NCBI GenBank assembly: GCA_023423275.1
Contig: JAFAFW010000090.1
Coordinates: forward strand, 1 to 54,787
Length of the DNA stretch: 54,787 nucleotides
Direction: 5' to 3'
Source of the DNA: Pseudomonadota bacterium
GTDB lineage: Bacteria > Pseudomonadota > Alphaproteobacteria > Rhizobiales > Hyphomicrobiaceae
Shown here: piece after piece, positions 8,391 through 17,347 of the stretch
Numbering within the stretch: the stretch's first letter is position 1
How the letters are laid out: each line of letters opens with the position of its first letter
The notes under the pieces: model-generated
The model's input: the letters and a program-made list of their open reading frames with translations, nothing else
Told to the model about the DNA's origin: nothing
Databases searched by the model: none
Made by a program: the position numbers and the translations under genes

Positions 8391-9410
8391 ATGAGCAAAA
8401 ACTCACAGCGCGAGGTCTTTGGAACGCTGGTCGATGGAACCGTCGTTGAGCGCGTGCGGCTGATGCGGTCCGGCTTCGAAGTGAGCGTGCTGTCCTATGG
8501 CGCGGCTATTCAGAGCATTACCGTACCAATGGCCACCGAGGCCAGACGGGTTACGCTCGGGTTCGATACGCTCGAGGACTACGCCCGTTATTCACCGCAC
8601 ATGGGCGCAATTGCGGGACGCTTTGCCAACCGCATCCGTGGCGGACGGCTTTCCCTGGATGGGGTTCAATATCAACTGACCTGCAACGAACACGGACGCA
8701 ATCACCTGCACGGCGGCAAGATCGGCTTTGGCCACCGAGCCTGGTCTGTGGATGACGTGCAGGATCACAGTGTGCGGTTGCGTTTGGTTTCGCTCGCGGG
8801 AGACGAGGGCTATCCCGGCCGCGTTGACGTGAGCTGCACGTATCGTCTTGCCGGGCCGCTACAACTGTCTATCGAGCTGACTGCGACGACCGACGCGCCG
8901 ACGATCATCAATCTCGCGGGGCACAGCTATTTCAATCTCGCGTGTGGAGGCGACGCGCGCGATCATGTGGTGCAGATCTTTGCCGATCGCTATCTGCCGG
9001 TCGATGCGGAGCAAATTCCGACGGGCGATATTCTCGCGGTGGAAGGCACTGCCTACGATTTTCGCACTCCGCGCCGCGTTCGCAGCACGCCGCCGACGCG
9101 GTACGACCACACGTTCGTTGCCGCCATGACGGAGACACCGGAGCCGCGCCGGATGGCGCGATTGACGGCGCCGGACGACAGCATCGCCTTGGACGTCTGG
9201 TCGACCGAGCCGGGAGTGCAGTTCTACGACGGCGGGAATATCGCGGTTCCGGTACCGGGTGCTGGCGGCCAGCATTACGCGCCCTTCAGCGGCCTGTGCC
9301 TGGAGCCGCAACGGTTTCCCGATTCGCCGAACCATCCCGGTTTCACAAACGTTGTCTTGCGGCCGGGGGAGCGTTACCGGCAGGTAACCGAATACCGGTT
9401 CACCGGGTGA
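8391..9410 (+). CDS. galM: Aldose 1-epimerase (mutarotase)
   Basis: Interconverts alpha and beta anomers of galactose, glucose and related sugars. 339 residues, normal for the family. Visible motifs are NHLHGGKIGFGHRAW, the catalytic-His segment NLAGHSYFNLACGG and the catalytic-Glu segment GLCLEPQRFPDSPNHPGF. I chose ATG 8391 with GGAGAAGGG upstream; an earlier in-frame ATG at 8358 is less likely. No export signal, so cytoplasmic. The next gene, a lactonase-like protein, starts five bases after this stop; together they suggest a small sugar-oxidation or sugar-uptake operon in which anomer conversion feeds a dehydrogenase/lactonase route. No transporter or regulator is linked here. Confidence 0.9.
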   Translation: MSKNSQREVFGTLVDGTVVERVRLMRSGFEVSVLSYGAAIQSITVPMATEARRVTLGFDTLEDYARYSPHMGAIAGRFANRIRGGRLSLDGVQYQLTCNEHGRNHLHGGKIGFGHRAWSVDDVQDHSVRLRLVSLAGDEGYPGRVDVSCTYRLAGPLQLSIELTATTDAPTIINLAGHSYFNLACGGDARDHVVQIFADRYLPVDAEQIPTGDILAVEGTAYDFRTPRRVRSTPPTRYDHTFVAAMTETPEPRRMARLTAPDDSIALDVWSTEPGVQFYDGGNIAVPVPGAGGQHYAPFSGLCLEPQRFPDSPNHPGFTNVVLRPGERYRQVTEYRFTG

Positions 9411-9415
9411 GGGGC

Positions 9416-10318
9416 ATGACGTCGATCGCGCAGCAGACTGAAAGCCACGCGGATGTCTGGCACGAGACCTGCCACGAGTTGGCCGAAGGGCCTGTCGCGC
9501 ATCCCGAGCGCAGCAGCATCCTCTGGTTCGATATCCCGCACGGTCTGCTTTACGAACGGCCCTTCTCGGGCGGCACGGTGCGGCAGCACGCATTGGGCGT
9601 GATGGCGTCCGTCGCGGCGCTGGTCGACCGCCGCCGGATTTTGATCGCGACCGAACGGGATCTCAGGCTGTACGATCTCGACAGCCGGGACAGCCGGGCC
9701 ATTCATCCGTTCATCACGGATCATCCGCATCTGCGTTCCAACGATGGCCGCGTGCATCCGTCCGGTGCGCTGTGGATCAGCAGTATGGGCAAGCAGGCCG
9801 AGCCGGAGCAGGGTGCGATCTGGTGGTTCCGCGAGGGTGAGTTGCGGCTCTTGTTCGAGCGCATCACGATCGGTAATGCGATCTGCTTCGGGAACGGCGG
9901 CCGCATCGCCTATTTCGCCGACTCCGCCAGCCGGACGATCTGGCGCGTGACGACCGATCCCGAGACGGGGCTGCCAACGGGCGACCCCGCCGTCTTCAAG
10001 CGCTTTGCAGACAGCGAGGGCGAGCCTGACGGCGCGATCGTCGATGCTGACGGTCGCCTCTGGTCGGCGGCCTGGGGCGCCGCGGCGGTCTATGTCTGGA
10101 ACGTCGATGCAACTTTGTTCGATTACCACAGATTGCCGGTCAGTCAGCCGACGTGTCCGGCGTTCTTTGGCGAAAATCTCGACGCTGTCGTCGTCACGTC
10201 GGCGTATCAGAACCTTGCAGCCGATGCTAGGCTATCCGCCGAACCGCTCGCTGGCGCGCTCTTCAAGCTGCGCTGCAAGGCGAGGGGTATTCCGGAGCCC
10301 TATGTGCGGTTGGAGTGA
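9416..10318 (+). CDS. SMP-30/gluconolactonase/LRE family protein (putative sugar lactonase)
   Basis: 300-residue six-bladed beta-propeller of the SGL family, members of which hydrolyse sugar lactones with a divalent metal. Typical pieces are the N-terminal ELAEGPV with the metal-binding Glu, NDGRVHPSGALWISSMG, IGNAICF (where many relatives have PNG-type) and GEPDGAIVDADGRLWSA with the metal-binding Asp. The start at 9416 is preceded by GTGAGGGG and lies five bases after galM, so the genes are very likely co-transcribed. The lactone substrate (glucono-, galactono- or arabinono-) cannot be told from sequence. Confidence 0.87.
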   Translation: MTSIAQQTESHADVWHETCHELAEGPVAHPERSSILWFDIPHGLLYERPFSGGTVRQHALGVMASVAALVDRRRILIATERDLRLYDLDSRDSRAIHPFITDHPHLRSNDGRVHPSGALWISSMGKQAEPEQGAIWWFREGELRLLFERITIGNAICFGNGGRIAYFADSASRTIWRVTTDPETGLPTGDPAVFKRFADSEGEPDGAIVDADGRLWSAAWGAAAVYVWNVDATLFDYHRLPVSQPTCPAFFGENLDAVVVTSAYQNLAADARLSAEPLAGALFKLRCKARGIPEPYVRLE

Positions 10319-10326
10319 CGATCGTC

Positions 10327-11223
10327 CTACGAACGGCTCGCGCGTCTTTTCTCCAGGAGAATGGCCATCCGCGCGAAGTCTTCCACCTGCAGCCGTTCAC
10401 CGCGTTCGTCGGACGGGATGCCGGCCTCTCGCAACAGATCCTCCGCGTCAGGTGTCAAGGATTTGAGGCTCGCGCGCAGCATCTTGCGGCGCTGGCCGAA
10501 CGCTGCCGCCGTCACTTCGCCAAGGACTTTGACCGAGCAGGGTGGGGACGGATCGGGCCGCGGCACGAATTCCACCACAGCGGAGGCGACTTTCGGAGGC
10601 GGGGTGAAGGCCTCCGGTTTCAGCGTCATGGCGATGCGGGGTTTCGTCCGCCACTGTGAGATCACGGCGAGGCGGCCATAGGCCTTGGTGCCGGGTTGCG
10701 CAACGATGCGCTCGGCGACCTCGCGCTGGAACATCAGCGCCATGCGGTCATACCACGGTGGCCAGGGCTCGCTTTCCAGCCAGCCGATCAGCAGGCGTGT
10801 GGCGATGCCGTAGGGCAGGTTGGCGATGATCCACGCTCCGCTGTCGGGGGCAACGAGCGTGCGCCAGTCCATATCGAGCGCGTCCGCCATATGGACGTCG
10901 AGTCGTCCGGCATAGCGTTCGGCGATCTGCTCTAGCGCCGGACGGCACCTGTCGTCGCGCTCGACAGCAATAACTTTTCCAGCGCCTTCAAGCAGCAGCG
11001 CGCGCGTGAGGCCACCTGGTCCCGGTCCAATCTCGACCACCGTACGGCCGCTGATGTCTCCTGCCGAGCGCGCAATGCGCCGCGTGAGATTGAGATCGAG
11101 GATGAAGTTCTGGCCGAGGCTCTTTTTGGCCGACAGTCCCAACGTCGCAATCACCTCGCGCAACGGCGGCAAACCGTCGGTGGACGCACGACCTGCGAAC
11201 TCCGAAGCCTCGTCGTCGATCAT
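10327..11223 (-). CDS. rsmA: 16S rRNA (adenine1518-N6/adenine1519-N6)-dimethyltransferase RsmA
   Basis: Dimethylates the two adjacent adenines of the 3'-terminal 16S rRNA hairpin in late 30S assembly. 298 residues. KKSLGQNFILD near the N-terminus, the SAM-binding motif VEIGPGPGGLTRALL, a second-strand acidic ERD, and the catalytic NLPYG are all present. The start overlaps the pdxA stop by four bases (ATGA), so translation is coupled; it is the last gene of the lptF-to-rsmA operon. It converges on the SMP-30 gene with eight bases between stops and no clear terminator in that gap. Confidence 0.95.
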   Translation of the reverse strand: MIDDEASEFAGRASTDGLPPLREVIATLGLSAKKSLGQNFILDLNLTRRIARSAGDISGRTVVEIGPGPGGLTRALLLEGAGKVIAVERDDRCRPALEQIAERYAGRLDVHMADALDMDWRTLVAPDSGAWIIANLPYGIATRLLIGWLESEPWPPWYDRMALMFQREVAERIVAQPGTKAYGRLAVISQWRTKPRIAMTLKPEAFTPPPKVASAVVEFVPRPDPSPPCSVKVLGEVTAAAFGQRRKMLRASLKSLTPDAEDLLREAGIPSDERGERLQVEDFARMAILLEKRRASRS

Positions 11224-12284
11224 GTTCGGGTGCTTGTTGAGCGGTTGATCGCCAGGCGTGCGGCGAGGTCGAGGGCCGCGGCAAGCGAGGCGGGGTTCGC
11301 GCGTCCGCTGCCCGCGATATCAAAGGCCGTCCCATGATCGGGCGAGGTGCGCACGAACGGCAGCCCCAGCGTCACGTTGACCCCGCTATCGAAGGCCAGT
11401 GTCTTGATCGGGATGAGGGCTTGATCATGGTACATGGCCACCACGGCGTCATATCCCGTGCGCGCCGCCGCATGAAACAGCGTATCGGCGGAATGCGGGC
11501 CGGTGACCGCATACCCCTCGGCCTGCAGTGCGGCGATGGCAGGCGCAATGATCGTCTGGTCTTCCGTGCCGATCGATCCATTCTCGCCGGCGTGTGGATT
11601 GAGACCGGCAACGGCAATCCGGGCAGGGCTCTGCAGGCCGAAGTCGCGTTCGAGACCGCCTGCCACGATCCGGACCGTATCCAGGATCAGCGTCCGGCTG
11701 ATGGCGCGCGGGACCGCGGAAATCGGAACGTGAATGGTCAACGGCACAACGCGCAACTCATCGCAGGCGAGCATCATGACCGGGAGCCAGGATTTGCCAC
11801 CGGTTGCACGGCTCGCCAGATGGGCCAGGAACTCCGTATGCCCCGGGTGCGCGAAACCCGCCTCATACAACACATGCTTGGCAATCGGATTCGTGACGAT
11901 CGCAGACGCCGCCCCATCCAGGACCGCAGCAGTCGCTGTCTCGATGGCCGAGATCACGGATCTGGCGTTGGCCGGGTCGGGTTGCCCGGGCGTGGCGGGC
12001 CTTGCGAGCGCGATCGGCAGGACCGGAAGCTGGCGCGGCCATCGCCCGCGGGCATCCTGAGGCTGTTCGACGATCGTGCTCGGGTCGGCGAGGCCGACGC
12101 GCCGGGCGCAGGCGGCGACTTCGTCCGGATCGGAGAAAAAGACCAGATCGTAGCCGGTCGCGTTGGATGCGGCGGCATGCGCGCGCCAGACTTTCAGCGC
12201 GATTTCCAGACCAATGCCCGCCGGGTCGCCCATGGTCAGGGCAAGCAGCGGGCGCTGGGATTCGGTATCAGAGGGCGTGTTCAC
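11220..12284 (-). CDS. pdxA: 4-hydroxythreonine-4-phosphate dehydrogenase PdxA
   Basis: Oxidises 4-phosphohydroxy-L-threonine in the DXP-dependent vitamin B6 pathway; its product is used by PdxJ, which is also in this window at 45156-45938. 354 residues. The N-terminal TMGDPAGIGLEIALK, central NPHAGENGSIGTED and C-terminal MYHDQALIPIKTLAFDSGVNVTLG with the metal and substrate residues, then RTSPDHGTAFDIAG, are characteristic. It starts three bases after the SurA-like stop and overlaps rsmA, a conserved surA-pdxA-rsmA arrangement in proteobacteria. Confidence 0.96.
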   Translation of the reverse strand: MNTPSDTESQRPLLALTMGDPAGIGLEIALKVWRAHAAASNATGYDLVFFSDPDEVAACARRVGLADPSTIVEQPQDARGRWPRQLPVLPIALARPATPGQPDPANARSVISAIETATAAVLDGAASAIVTNPIAKHVLYEAGFAHPGHTEFLAHLASRATGGKSWLPVMMLACDELRVVPLTIHVPISAVPRAISRTLILDTVRIVAGGLERDFGLQSPARIAVAGLNPHAGENGSIGTEDQTIIAPAIAALQAEGYAVTGPHSADTLFHAAARTGYDAVVAMYHDQALIPIKTLAFDSGVNVTLGLPFVRTSPDHGTAFDIAGSGRANPASLAAALDLAARLAINRSTSTRT

Positions 12285-12287
12285 ACC

Positions 12288-13616
12288 TCAACGATACTCG
12301 ATATGCGCGTCCTGGCGTAGATCCCTCAGGTGACGGCGGGCCAGGACGCTGAATTCCTTCTGCTGAAGCTCCTGGGCGACCTCATCGCGCTTCTTCTCAT
12401 CGGCCGAGGTCACTTTCTTGTCGCACAACGCATACAACTCGACGCCCTGCGCAGACATGTTTGGCGGCACCATCTCGCCTGCCTTGGCATTCAGGAGGAG
12501 GCTGCGGGTGGGTTCGGGAATGGTGGACGGCTTGCGGACCCCGAGGTTGTCGAACTTCGCCTCGTGAACCTTGGCCACCGCGGCCGAGGAGCTGCATCCC
12601 TTGTAAGCGCGCATGATCTTGTCGGCGTCTTCCAGCCGCTTGGCCATCACGGATTGATTGATCTTGGCCGGAACCGGCAGTGTGATGCGATGCAGCGTCA
12701 GCTCGATCTCATCCTGCTTCTCGTCGGTCGAAGAGGAGATCATACGGTCGATCTCGCGCTGATTGACGGCGACTTGCGCGCTGAAGCGCCGTCTTACGAC
12801 CTGGTTCCAGGACAGCGTCGCCCTGAACCGTGATCGCATGGACTGGATATCGCCGCCGGTGTTCTTGAGATGCTGTGCGAACTGATCCGGCGTCATCTTG
12901 TTGCGTTCGGCGATGCTCTTGACCAGCGTGTCGACCTGATCTTCCTCGACAACTGCGCCGATCCGCGCCGCCTCCTGCAGCTTCAGCCGCTCCTCGATCA
13001 ACTCCTCGATCGCCCCTTTCTTGAACTTCGGCAGCATTGCGGCCTTGGCACTGTTCATCGCCTGCCGCTGGAGACTCTGGCCGTAAGCCTGCTTGCGCTC
13101 TTCGAAGATCGCAAGGACCTGTTCGCGCGATTTACCTGGATTGGCCTGGATCGTCTCCTGCAGGATCGCACGCAGGCGTTTCGTCGTGCTTTCTTGCTGA
13201 ATGAGGTGCTTGAACGTCTCTTGAGCCTTCTCGGCGACGTCGGCGCCCATCGACATCAGCCGCGAGCGCTGTTCGACTTCGTAGGCCGTGATCGGATCGT
13301 CATTGACCAGCACGACGATCGATTGAGTCGCGCCGCCACCAGTGCCGGAGCCCGATGTGTTGAGCGACGCCGAACGCTCCTTCGGCTTTGTGGCGGGCCT
13401 TGATTTGCTGCTCTTGCTCGGAGCGGGGGTAGGGGCTTCCTTCTGCGGAGGCTGCGCTGCCGCGCCGCCGCTCGGCGGAACCGTCACGACCAAGCCAGGC
13501 AAGGTCTGATGGGAGCCTTGTGCGAAGGACGTCGAGGTGATCACCAGGGGCAGTGCAAAAAACAGGCATGCACCTCGGAGATAGGGTCGATATCGCAGTT
13601 TGGGACCTCGCCTCAT
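12288..13616 (-). CDS. SurA-like periplasmic chaperone / peptidyl-prolyl isomerase
   Basis: 442 residues. A signal peptide (residues about 1-33, ending SFAQ) is followed by a Pro/Ala/Lys/Ser-rich linker, then the SurA N-terminal chaperone domain starting IVVLVNDDPITAYEVEQR, long helices, and a divergent parvulin-like C-terminal part (LTLHRITLPVP ... VELYALCDKK). It should escort outer-membrane proteins, including LptD encoded just upstream, to the Bam machinery. The parvulin domain is poorly conserved, so isomerase activity is uncertain, as is common for alphaproteobacterial SurA. The ATG at 13616 lacks a strong ribosome site. It lies between lptD and pdxA in the operon. Confidence 0.85.
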   Translation of the reverse strand: MRRGPKLRYRPYLRGACLFFALPLVITSTSFAQGSHQTLPGLVVTVPPSGGAAAQPPQKEAPTPAPSKSSKSRPATKPKERSASLNTSGSGTGGGATQSIVVLVNDDPITAYEVEQRSRLMSMGADVAEKAQETFKHLIQQESTTKRLRAILQETIQANPGKSREQVLAIFEERKQAYGQSLQRQAMNSAKAAMLPKFKKGAIEELIEERLKLQEAARIGAVVEEDQVDTLVKSIAERNKMTPDQFAQHLKNTGGDIQSMRSRFRATLSWNQVVRRRFSAQVAVNQREIDRMISSSTDEKQDEIELTLHRITLPVPAKINQSVMAKRLEDADKIMRAYKGCSSSAAVAKVHEAKFDNLGVRKPSTIPEPTRSLLLNAKAGEMVPPNMSAQGVELYALCDKKVTSADEKKRDEVAQELQQKEFSVLARRHLRDLRQDAHIEYR

Positions 13617-13693
13617 TTTTGATCTGCTCTATGCCTGACCGCTCGATTCGTGCGCCTAGCATACCGGGTTGCCGCATCAATGGACGGCATTAT

Positions 13694-13727
13694 CCACACT
13701 TCGCACGGCAATGCGAACACAGTGTGG
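13694..13727 (-). other. Hairpin in the lptD-surA spacer
   Basis: CCACACT (13694-13700) pairs with AGTGTGG (13721-13727) and TCGCA (13701-13705) with TGCGA (13712-13716), leaving a four-base bulge and a six-base loop. No U-tract follows on the minus strand, so it is not a standard terminator. It may stabilise or attenuate the lptD-surA message. Confidence 0.45.
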
Positions 13728-13767
13728 CCTGTCCGGCGGAGCTTAGGCCAGCGTCAGCCAAGGATGG

Positions 13768-16251
13768 CTACTGCTGCGTCGTCTGGTTCTCGGCGAAGAA
13801 GAAATCCAGAGAGTCGGTCTTGTAACGGAATTCACCGAGGTGCTTCAGCTCGAAGCGGAGCATCAGGGTCCGATCCTGCTCGAGCTGACGGGATGGGTCG
13901 TCGATGAACGTCTCGGTGTAAGTTGCGGTCAGTACGAAGCACTCGTCGGCATAGCGCAAGGCGATCGCGTCCTGGATGCGCTCGCCGGCGTCGATATCAA
14001 ACCGCATCGAGCCCAGGAGAGTCCAGTTGTCGGTCAGGCGCAGACCGCCAAGCGCGAAGATATCCTGCTCATCCGTGCGTTGTCCGGTGAGCGGCGAGAA
14101 TGCGCTGTAGGTGTAGGTCGCCTGGGCCAGCAGCGGACCGTAGTTGAATTCGGTGAAGACGTCGGCGCGACGAATATCGAGGTCTTCCTCGTCAAATCGG
14201 GTCTGGGCGATCGTCCGGAAGATCGAGGAGGGCGCGAAATAGCCAGCCAGAACGTAGTCCGACTTGCTAGTTTCGAGGCCGTTGATCGGTGAATAGATCG
14301 GGTTGCCGTCAGCATCGACACCCGGGTTGTTGTAGATATTGTCGCCTGCCAGATGGAAGCTCTGGCCGGCCAGCAGCCGGGCATAGCCGCCGGAATTGGC
14401 CTGGAAGGTATATTGCAAGCCGACGTTCGCGCGCGTTCCGGTTTCGACACGGTCCAGGCCGGACATCTTGTCGACCTCGAACAGGTTCGTGTCGTCGAAC
14501 ACGATGCTGCGGGCGTCCTCGTCCGGCAGACCACGCTGATCGACTTTCTTCTGGCGGGCAATGATCTGGCCGACCGGCTCGACCACGTGTGAACCGGACT
14601 GGGTGTTAGTTACAAAGGGATAGGCATAGAGCAAGCCTGCCGTGGCAAGGCCGCGCGCCATCACATCATCATCCACCAGCGTGTCGGTGACGGGATCCAC
14701 ATAATTCGTCAGGGCATAGACATCGCCGCGCAGGCTGGCGAATGGCGTGAAGGTCTGCCCGATCGGGTCGATGAACTTCCGCTTCCAGTTCACATCGGCG
14801 ACGATGCGGCTCATCGAGGATTCCTCGGAATGAGTAGTGGCGAAAGCATCCGTATAGTTGAGGCTTCGCGTGAAGCTCAGCGCATTCATGTTCATGCTGA
14901 GCTCGCCGCCGAGGATCGGGTCGGCAAAGATGTAGTTGTAGTCGACGATTGGGTGAACGCGGCCGTTGCTCAGATCAGAATCCTGAAAATACAGGCTTCC
15001 GAAATGATACAGGTTGACGCCGAAGTAGTTCCGCTCGCTGATGCCGGTCAGGTACACGTTGTTGACGCGATCGGTCTGCAGGATGTTGTCGAGCTTGTAG
15101 AACCGGCGGAAGTAATCGTCGCTTTCCAGCGTCACATCCCAACCGAAATTCCACCATGAGGACAGTGAGAACTTGCCCTTGGTCTGGATGCTGCCACGCC
15201 AGCCGTCATAGCGCTCCGGGTTGACCGTGCTGCTGGGCAGATCGTTGATATCCTGATCGATTGCCGCGACTTTGACGGTGTAGGTGCCCGTGATGCCGTT
15301 GAACGACACCCGGTGACGCCAGTCTCCCTGCCACAGCACGCCCTGCTTGGCCAGGTACATCGGATGGAAGGTGAAATCGTAGTTCGGAGCGAGCGCGAAG
15401 TAGTACGGAACCTCGACACCAAAGCCGAGTGTCGTCGAGTTCGAATAGGACGGCAGCAGGAAGCCCGACTGGCGCTTCACCGACGGATCGGAGTGCTGGA
15501 AGTAGGGCAGGTAGAAGATCGGATAACCGAACACCTCGAACTGCGCGTCCTGATAGGTGATGGTGGCCGCGGACTGATCGTGAATGATGCGCGAAGCGGT
15601 GATGCACCACAGAGGCGGCATCGCTCCGTCGCTCTTACACGGCGTGAACCGCGCGTTCTCGAATTCCGTCACGTTGCCGTCGCGCCGGTTTGCACGTTCG
15701 GCGGCGATCCGGGTATCGTCGCGCGCCGTGACGCTCAACGACTGGACGAAGCCGTCCCGGAAGTCGTCGGTGAGAGTGATCCGCTCGCCGCGGGTGATCA
15801 GGCCGTTGGGTTCCTTCAGCGTGACGTTGCCGGAGGCAGTCAGCGTGTTGGCATTCTGGTCGTAGGTGACCTCGTCCGCCGTCAGAATGTAATTGTTATA
15901 ATAGATCTCGACGTTGCCGCGGGCCGCGATACGGTTGCCCTGGTTGTCGTAGATCAGCTCGTCGCCCTGCAGGAACAGCGGCTGATTCTGATCGATTTTT
16001 TTGATCGGACCGACAAGTGCGTTTTTGCTCTTCGGGAACGAGGAGGGGGCTGAACGGTTTTGCTTGATCTCCGTCGGCAGGATGGTGGTCGCAGGCGTAA
16101 TGACGCTCGTGTCCTGAGCGCTGGCCGGGGCCGAGAGGGTCGTAGCTGACGCGACAGCGAGCGCACAGATGCTCAGCCTCGCTAGAATATAGCGAGTTGA
16201 TGATCGCCGCGTGGTGCTACGACCGGGCATTGGCCGTGCTCGACGCCTCAC
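13768..16251 (-). CDS. lptD: LPS-assembly protein LptD
   Basis: Outer-membrane barrel that, with LptE, inserts lipopolysaccharide into the outer leaflet. 827 residues. A signal peptide ends near SAPASAQ; a periplasmic OstA/jelly-roll domain follows (about 75-220, with DELIYDNQGNRIAARGNVEIYY and the repeated TASGNVTL pattern), then a long beta-barrel. Two cysteines (FTPCKSD, LWCITAS) lie at the domain border and one near the C-terminus (DECFVLT), candidates for disulfides. I chose the GTG at 16251: it directly follows the lptG stop and AGGAGG lies eight bases upstream. lptF-lptG-lptD in one operon places most of the LPS export bridge together. Confidence 0.95.
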   Translation of the reverse strand: MRRRARPMPGRSTTRRSSTRYILARLSICALAVASATTLSAPASAQDTSVITPATTILPTEIKQNRSAPSSFPKSKNALVGPIKKIDQNQPLFLQGDELIYDNQGNRIAARGNVEIYYNNYILTADEVTYDQNANTLTASGNVTLKEPNGLITRGERITLTDDFRDGFVQSLSVTARDDTRIAAERANRRDGNVTEFENARFTPCKSDGAMPPLWCITASRIIHDQSAATITYQDAQFEVFGYPIFYLPYFQHSDPSVKRQSGFLLPSYSNSTTLGFGVEVPYYFALAPNYDFTFHPMYLAKQGVLWQGDWRHRVSFNGITGTYTVKVAAIDQDINDLPSSTVNPERYDGWRGSIQTKGKFSLSSWWNFGWDVTLESDDYFRRFYKLDNILQTDRVNNVYLTGISERNYFGVNLYHFGSLYFQDSDLSNGRVHPIVDYNYIFADPILGGELSMNMNALSFTRSLNYTDAFATTHSEESSMSRIVADVNWKRKFIDPIGQTFTPFASLRGDVYALTNYVDPVTDTLVDDDVMARGLATAGLLYAYPFVTNTQSGSHVVEPVGQIIARQKKVDQRGLPDEDARSIVFDDTNLFEVDKMSGLDRVETGTRANVGLQYTFQANSGGYARLLAGQSFHLAGDNIYNNPGVDADGNPIYSPINGLETSKSDYVLAGYFAPSSIFRTIAQTRFDEEDLDIRRADVFTEFNYGPLLAQATYTYSAFSPLTGQRTDEQDIFALGGLRLTDNWTLLGSMRFDIDAGERIQDAIALRYADECFVLTATYTETFIDDPSRQLEQDRTLMLRFELKHLGEFRYKTDSLDFFFAENQTTQQ

Positions 16252-17346
16252 TCAACCGTCCTCCTGGTGCAGTAGCACCGTCAAAGTCGCGAGGGCAGCT
16301 GTCACCACCGGCACCCATATCGCCACCCTCGGCGAGACAAGCCCGGCGACCCCAACCTGTCGGGAAATTTCTGCCAGCAGAAAGAACCCAAAGCCCCCAA
16401 TCATCCCTGTGATCACCATAGTCTGGATGCCGCCGGATCGGAATGACCTCAACGACACAGTTGCCGCCAAAAGAACCATGCAGATCAAGAGCAGCGGCCG
16501 GGACAACAGCAGCTCGTACTGGATCCGGTAAGGGGAGGCGGATAATCCGGACTGTTCGGCAGCCGCGATCAGTCCAGGGAGTTCCCAGAACGACACCGAA
16601 ATGACCGTGCCCAGCGCGTCCTGCAACCGTTCCGGCGTCAGATATGTGCTGAGGAGATACGTGTCAAAGCGCTCCGGCTCACGGCCGGAGCCCGCGACGG
16701 TCACCTTTTCGAGGCGCCAGTAGCCTTCGAGCAGGGTGGCGCGCTCCGCCTCGATCTGTTCGACGAAGCGGCCGTTCTTGTCGTACTGGATGATGTCCAC
16801 GGAGAACAACTTGAGGCCGCCGTCCGTGACCCCTCCGGCGCTGATCACCGATGATCCGTCGGCGCCGTCCTGACGCAGCCACGATCCGGCCCCCCGGGTG
16901 CGGAGGAAGTTGGCTTCGCGTCCGAAGGCTTCCGAGAACAGCCGTTCGGCCTCGGTGCGAGCCGATGCGGCCAGGGGATTGTAGACCACGACCGCGAACA
17001 CGCCGAGCACGAAGGCAAGAATGAGCCCGGGGGCCAGGAACTGCCAGACGGACATGCCGGCGGCACGGATGACGGCCAGCTCGCTCTTGCGGCTGAGTTG
17101 CAGCAGGCTGCCGATGCTGCCGACGAGAACCGCGAAAGCCAGCAGGATTTCGGTATAGGCCGGCAGGCGCAGCAGCGTGAGCCAGACCAGCGTGATTGCC
17201 GGGACGCTTCCGCGCTTTCCGGCCTGACGCAGCATCTCCACGAAATCGATCATGAAAATCAGGATGCAGCAGATCAGGAACGTGGCGACGATCGCCAGCA
17301 GAAACTTGCGCGCGATGTAAAGCTTGAGGGTGAGGCCCGACATCAT
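16252..17346 (-). CDS. lptG: LPS export ABC transporter permease LptG
   Basis: Inner-membrane permease of the LptB2FG transporter that extracts LPS from the inner membrane. 364 residues of the YjgP/YjgQ family: three N-terminal transmembrane helices, a periplasmic beta-jellyroll domain (about 120-260), and three C-terminal helices. It starts with ATG ATG at 17346/17343, one base after the lptF stop, so it is translationally coupled. Being second in the operon and the more C-terminal partner order fits LptG. lptB is not in this window. Confidence 0.92.
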   Translation of the reverse strand: MMSGLTLKLYIARKFLLAIVATFLICCILIFMIDFVEMLRQAGKRGSVPAITLVWLTLLRLPAYTEILLAFAVLVGSIGSLLQLSRKSELAVIRAAGMSVWQFLAPGLILAFVLGVFAVVVYNPLAASARTEAERLFSEAFGREANFLRTRGAGSWLRQDGADGSSVISAGGVTDGGLKLFSVDIIQYDKNGRFVEQIEAERATLLEGYWRLEKVTVAGSGREPERFDTYLLSTYLTPERLQDALGTVISVSFWELPGLIAAAEQSGLSASPYRIQYELLLSRPLLLICMVLLAATVSLRSFRSGGIQTMVITGMIGGFGFFLLAEISRQVGVAGLVSPRVAIWVPVVTAALATLTVLLHQEDG

Positions 17347-17347
17347 G

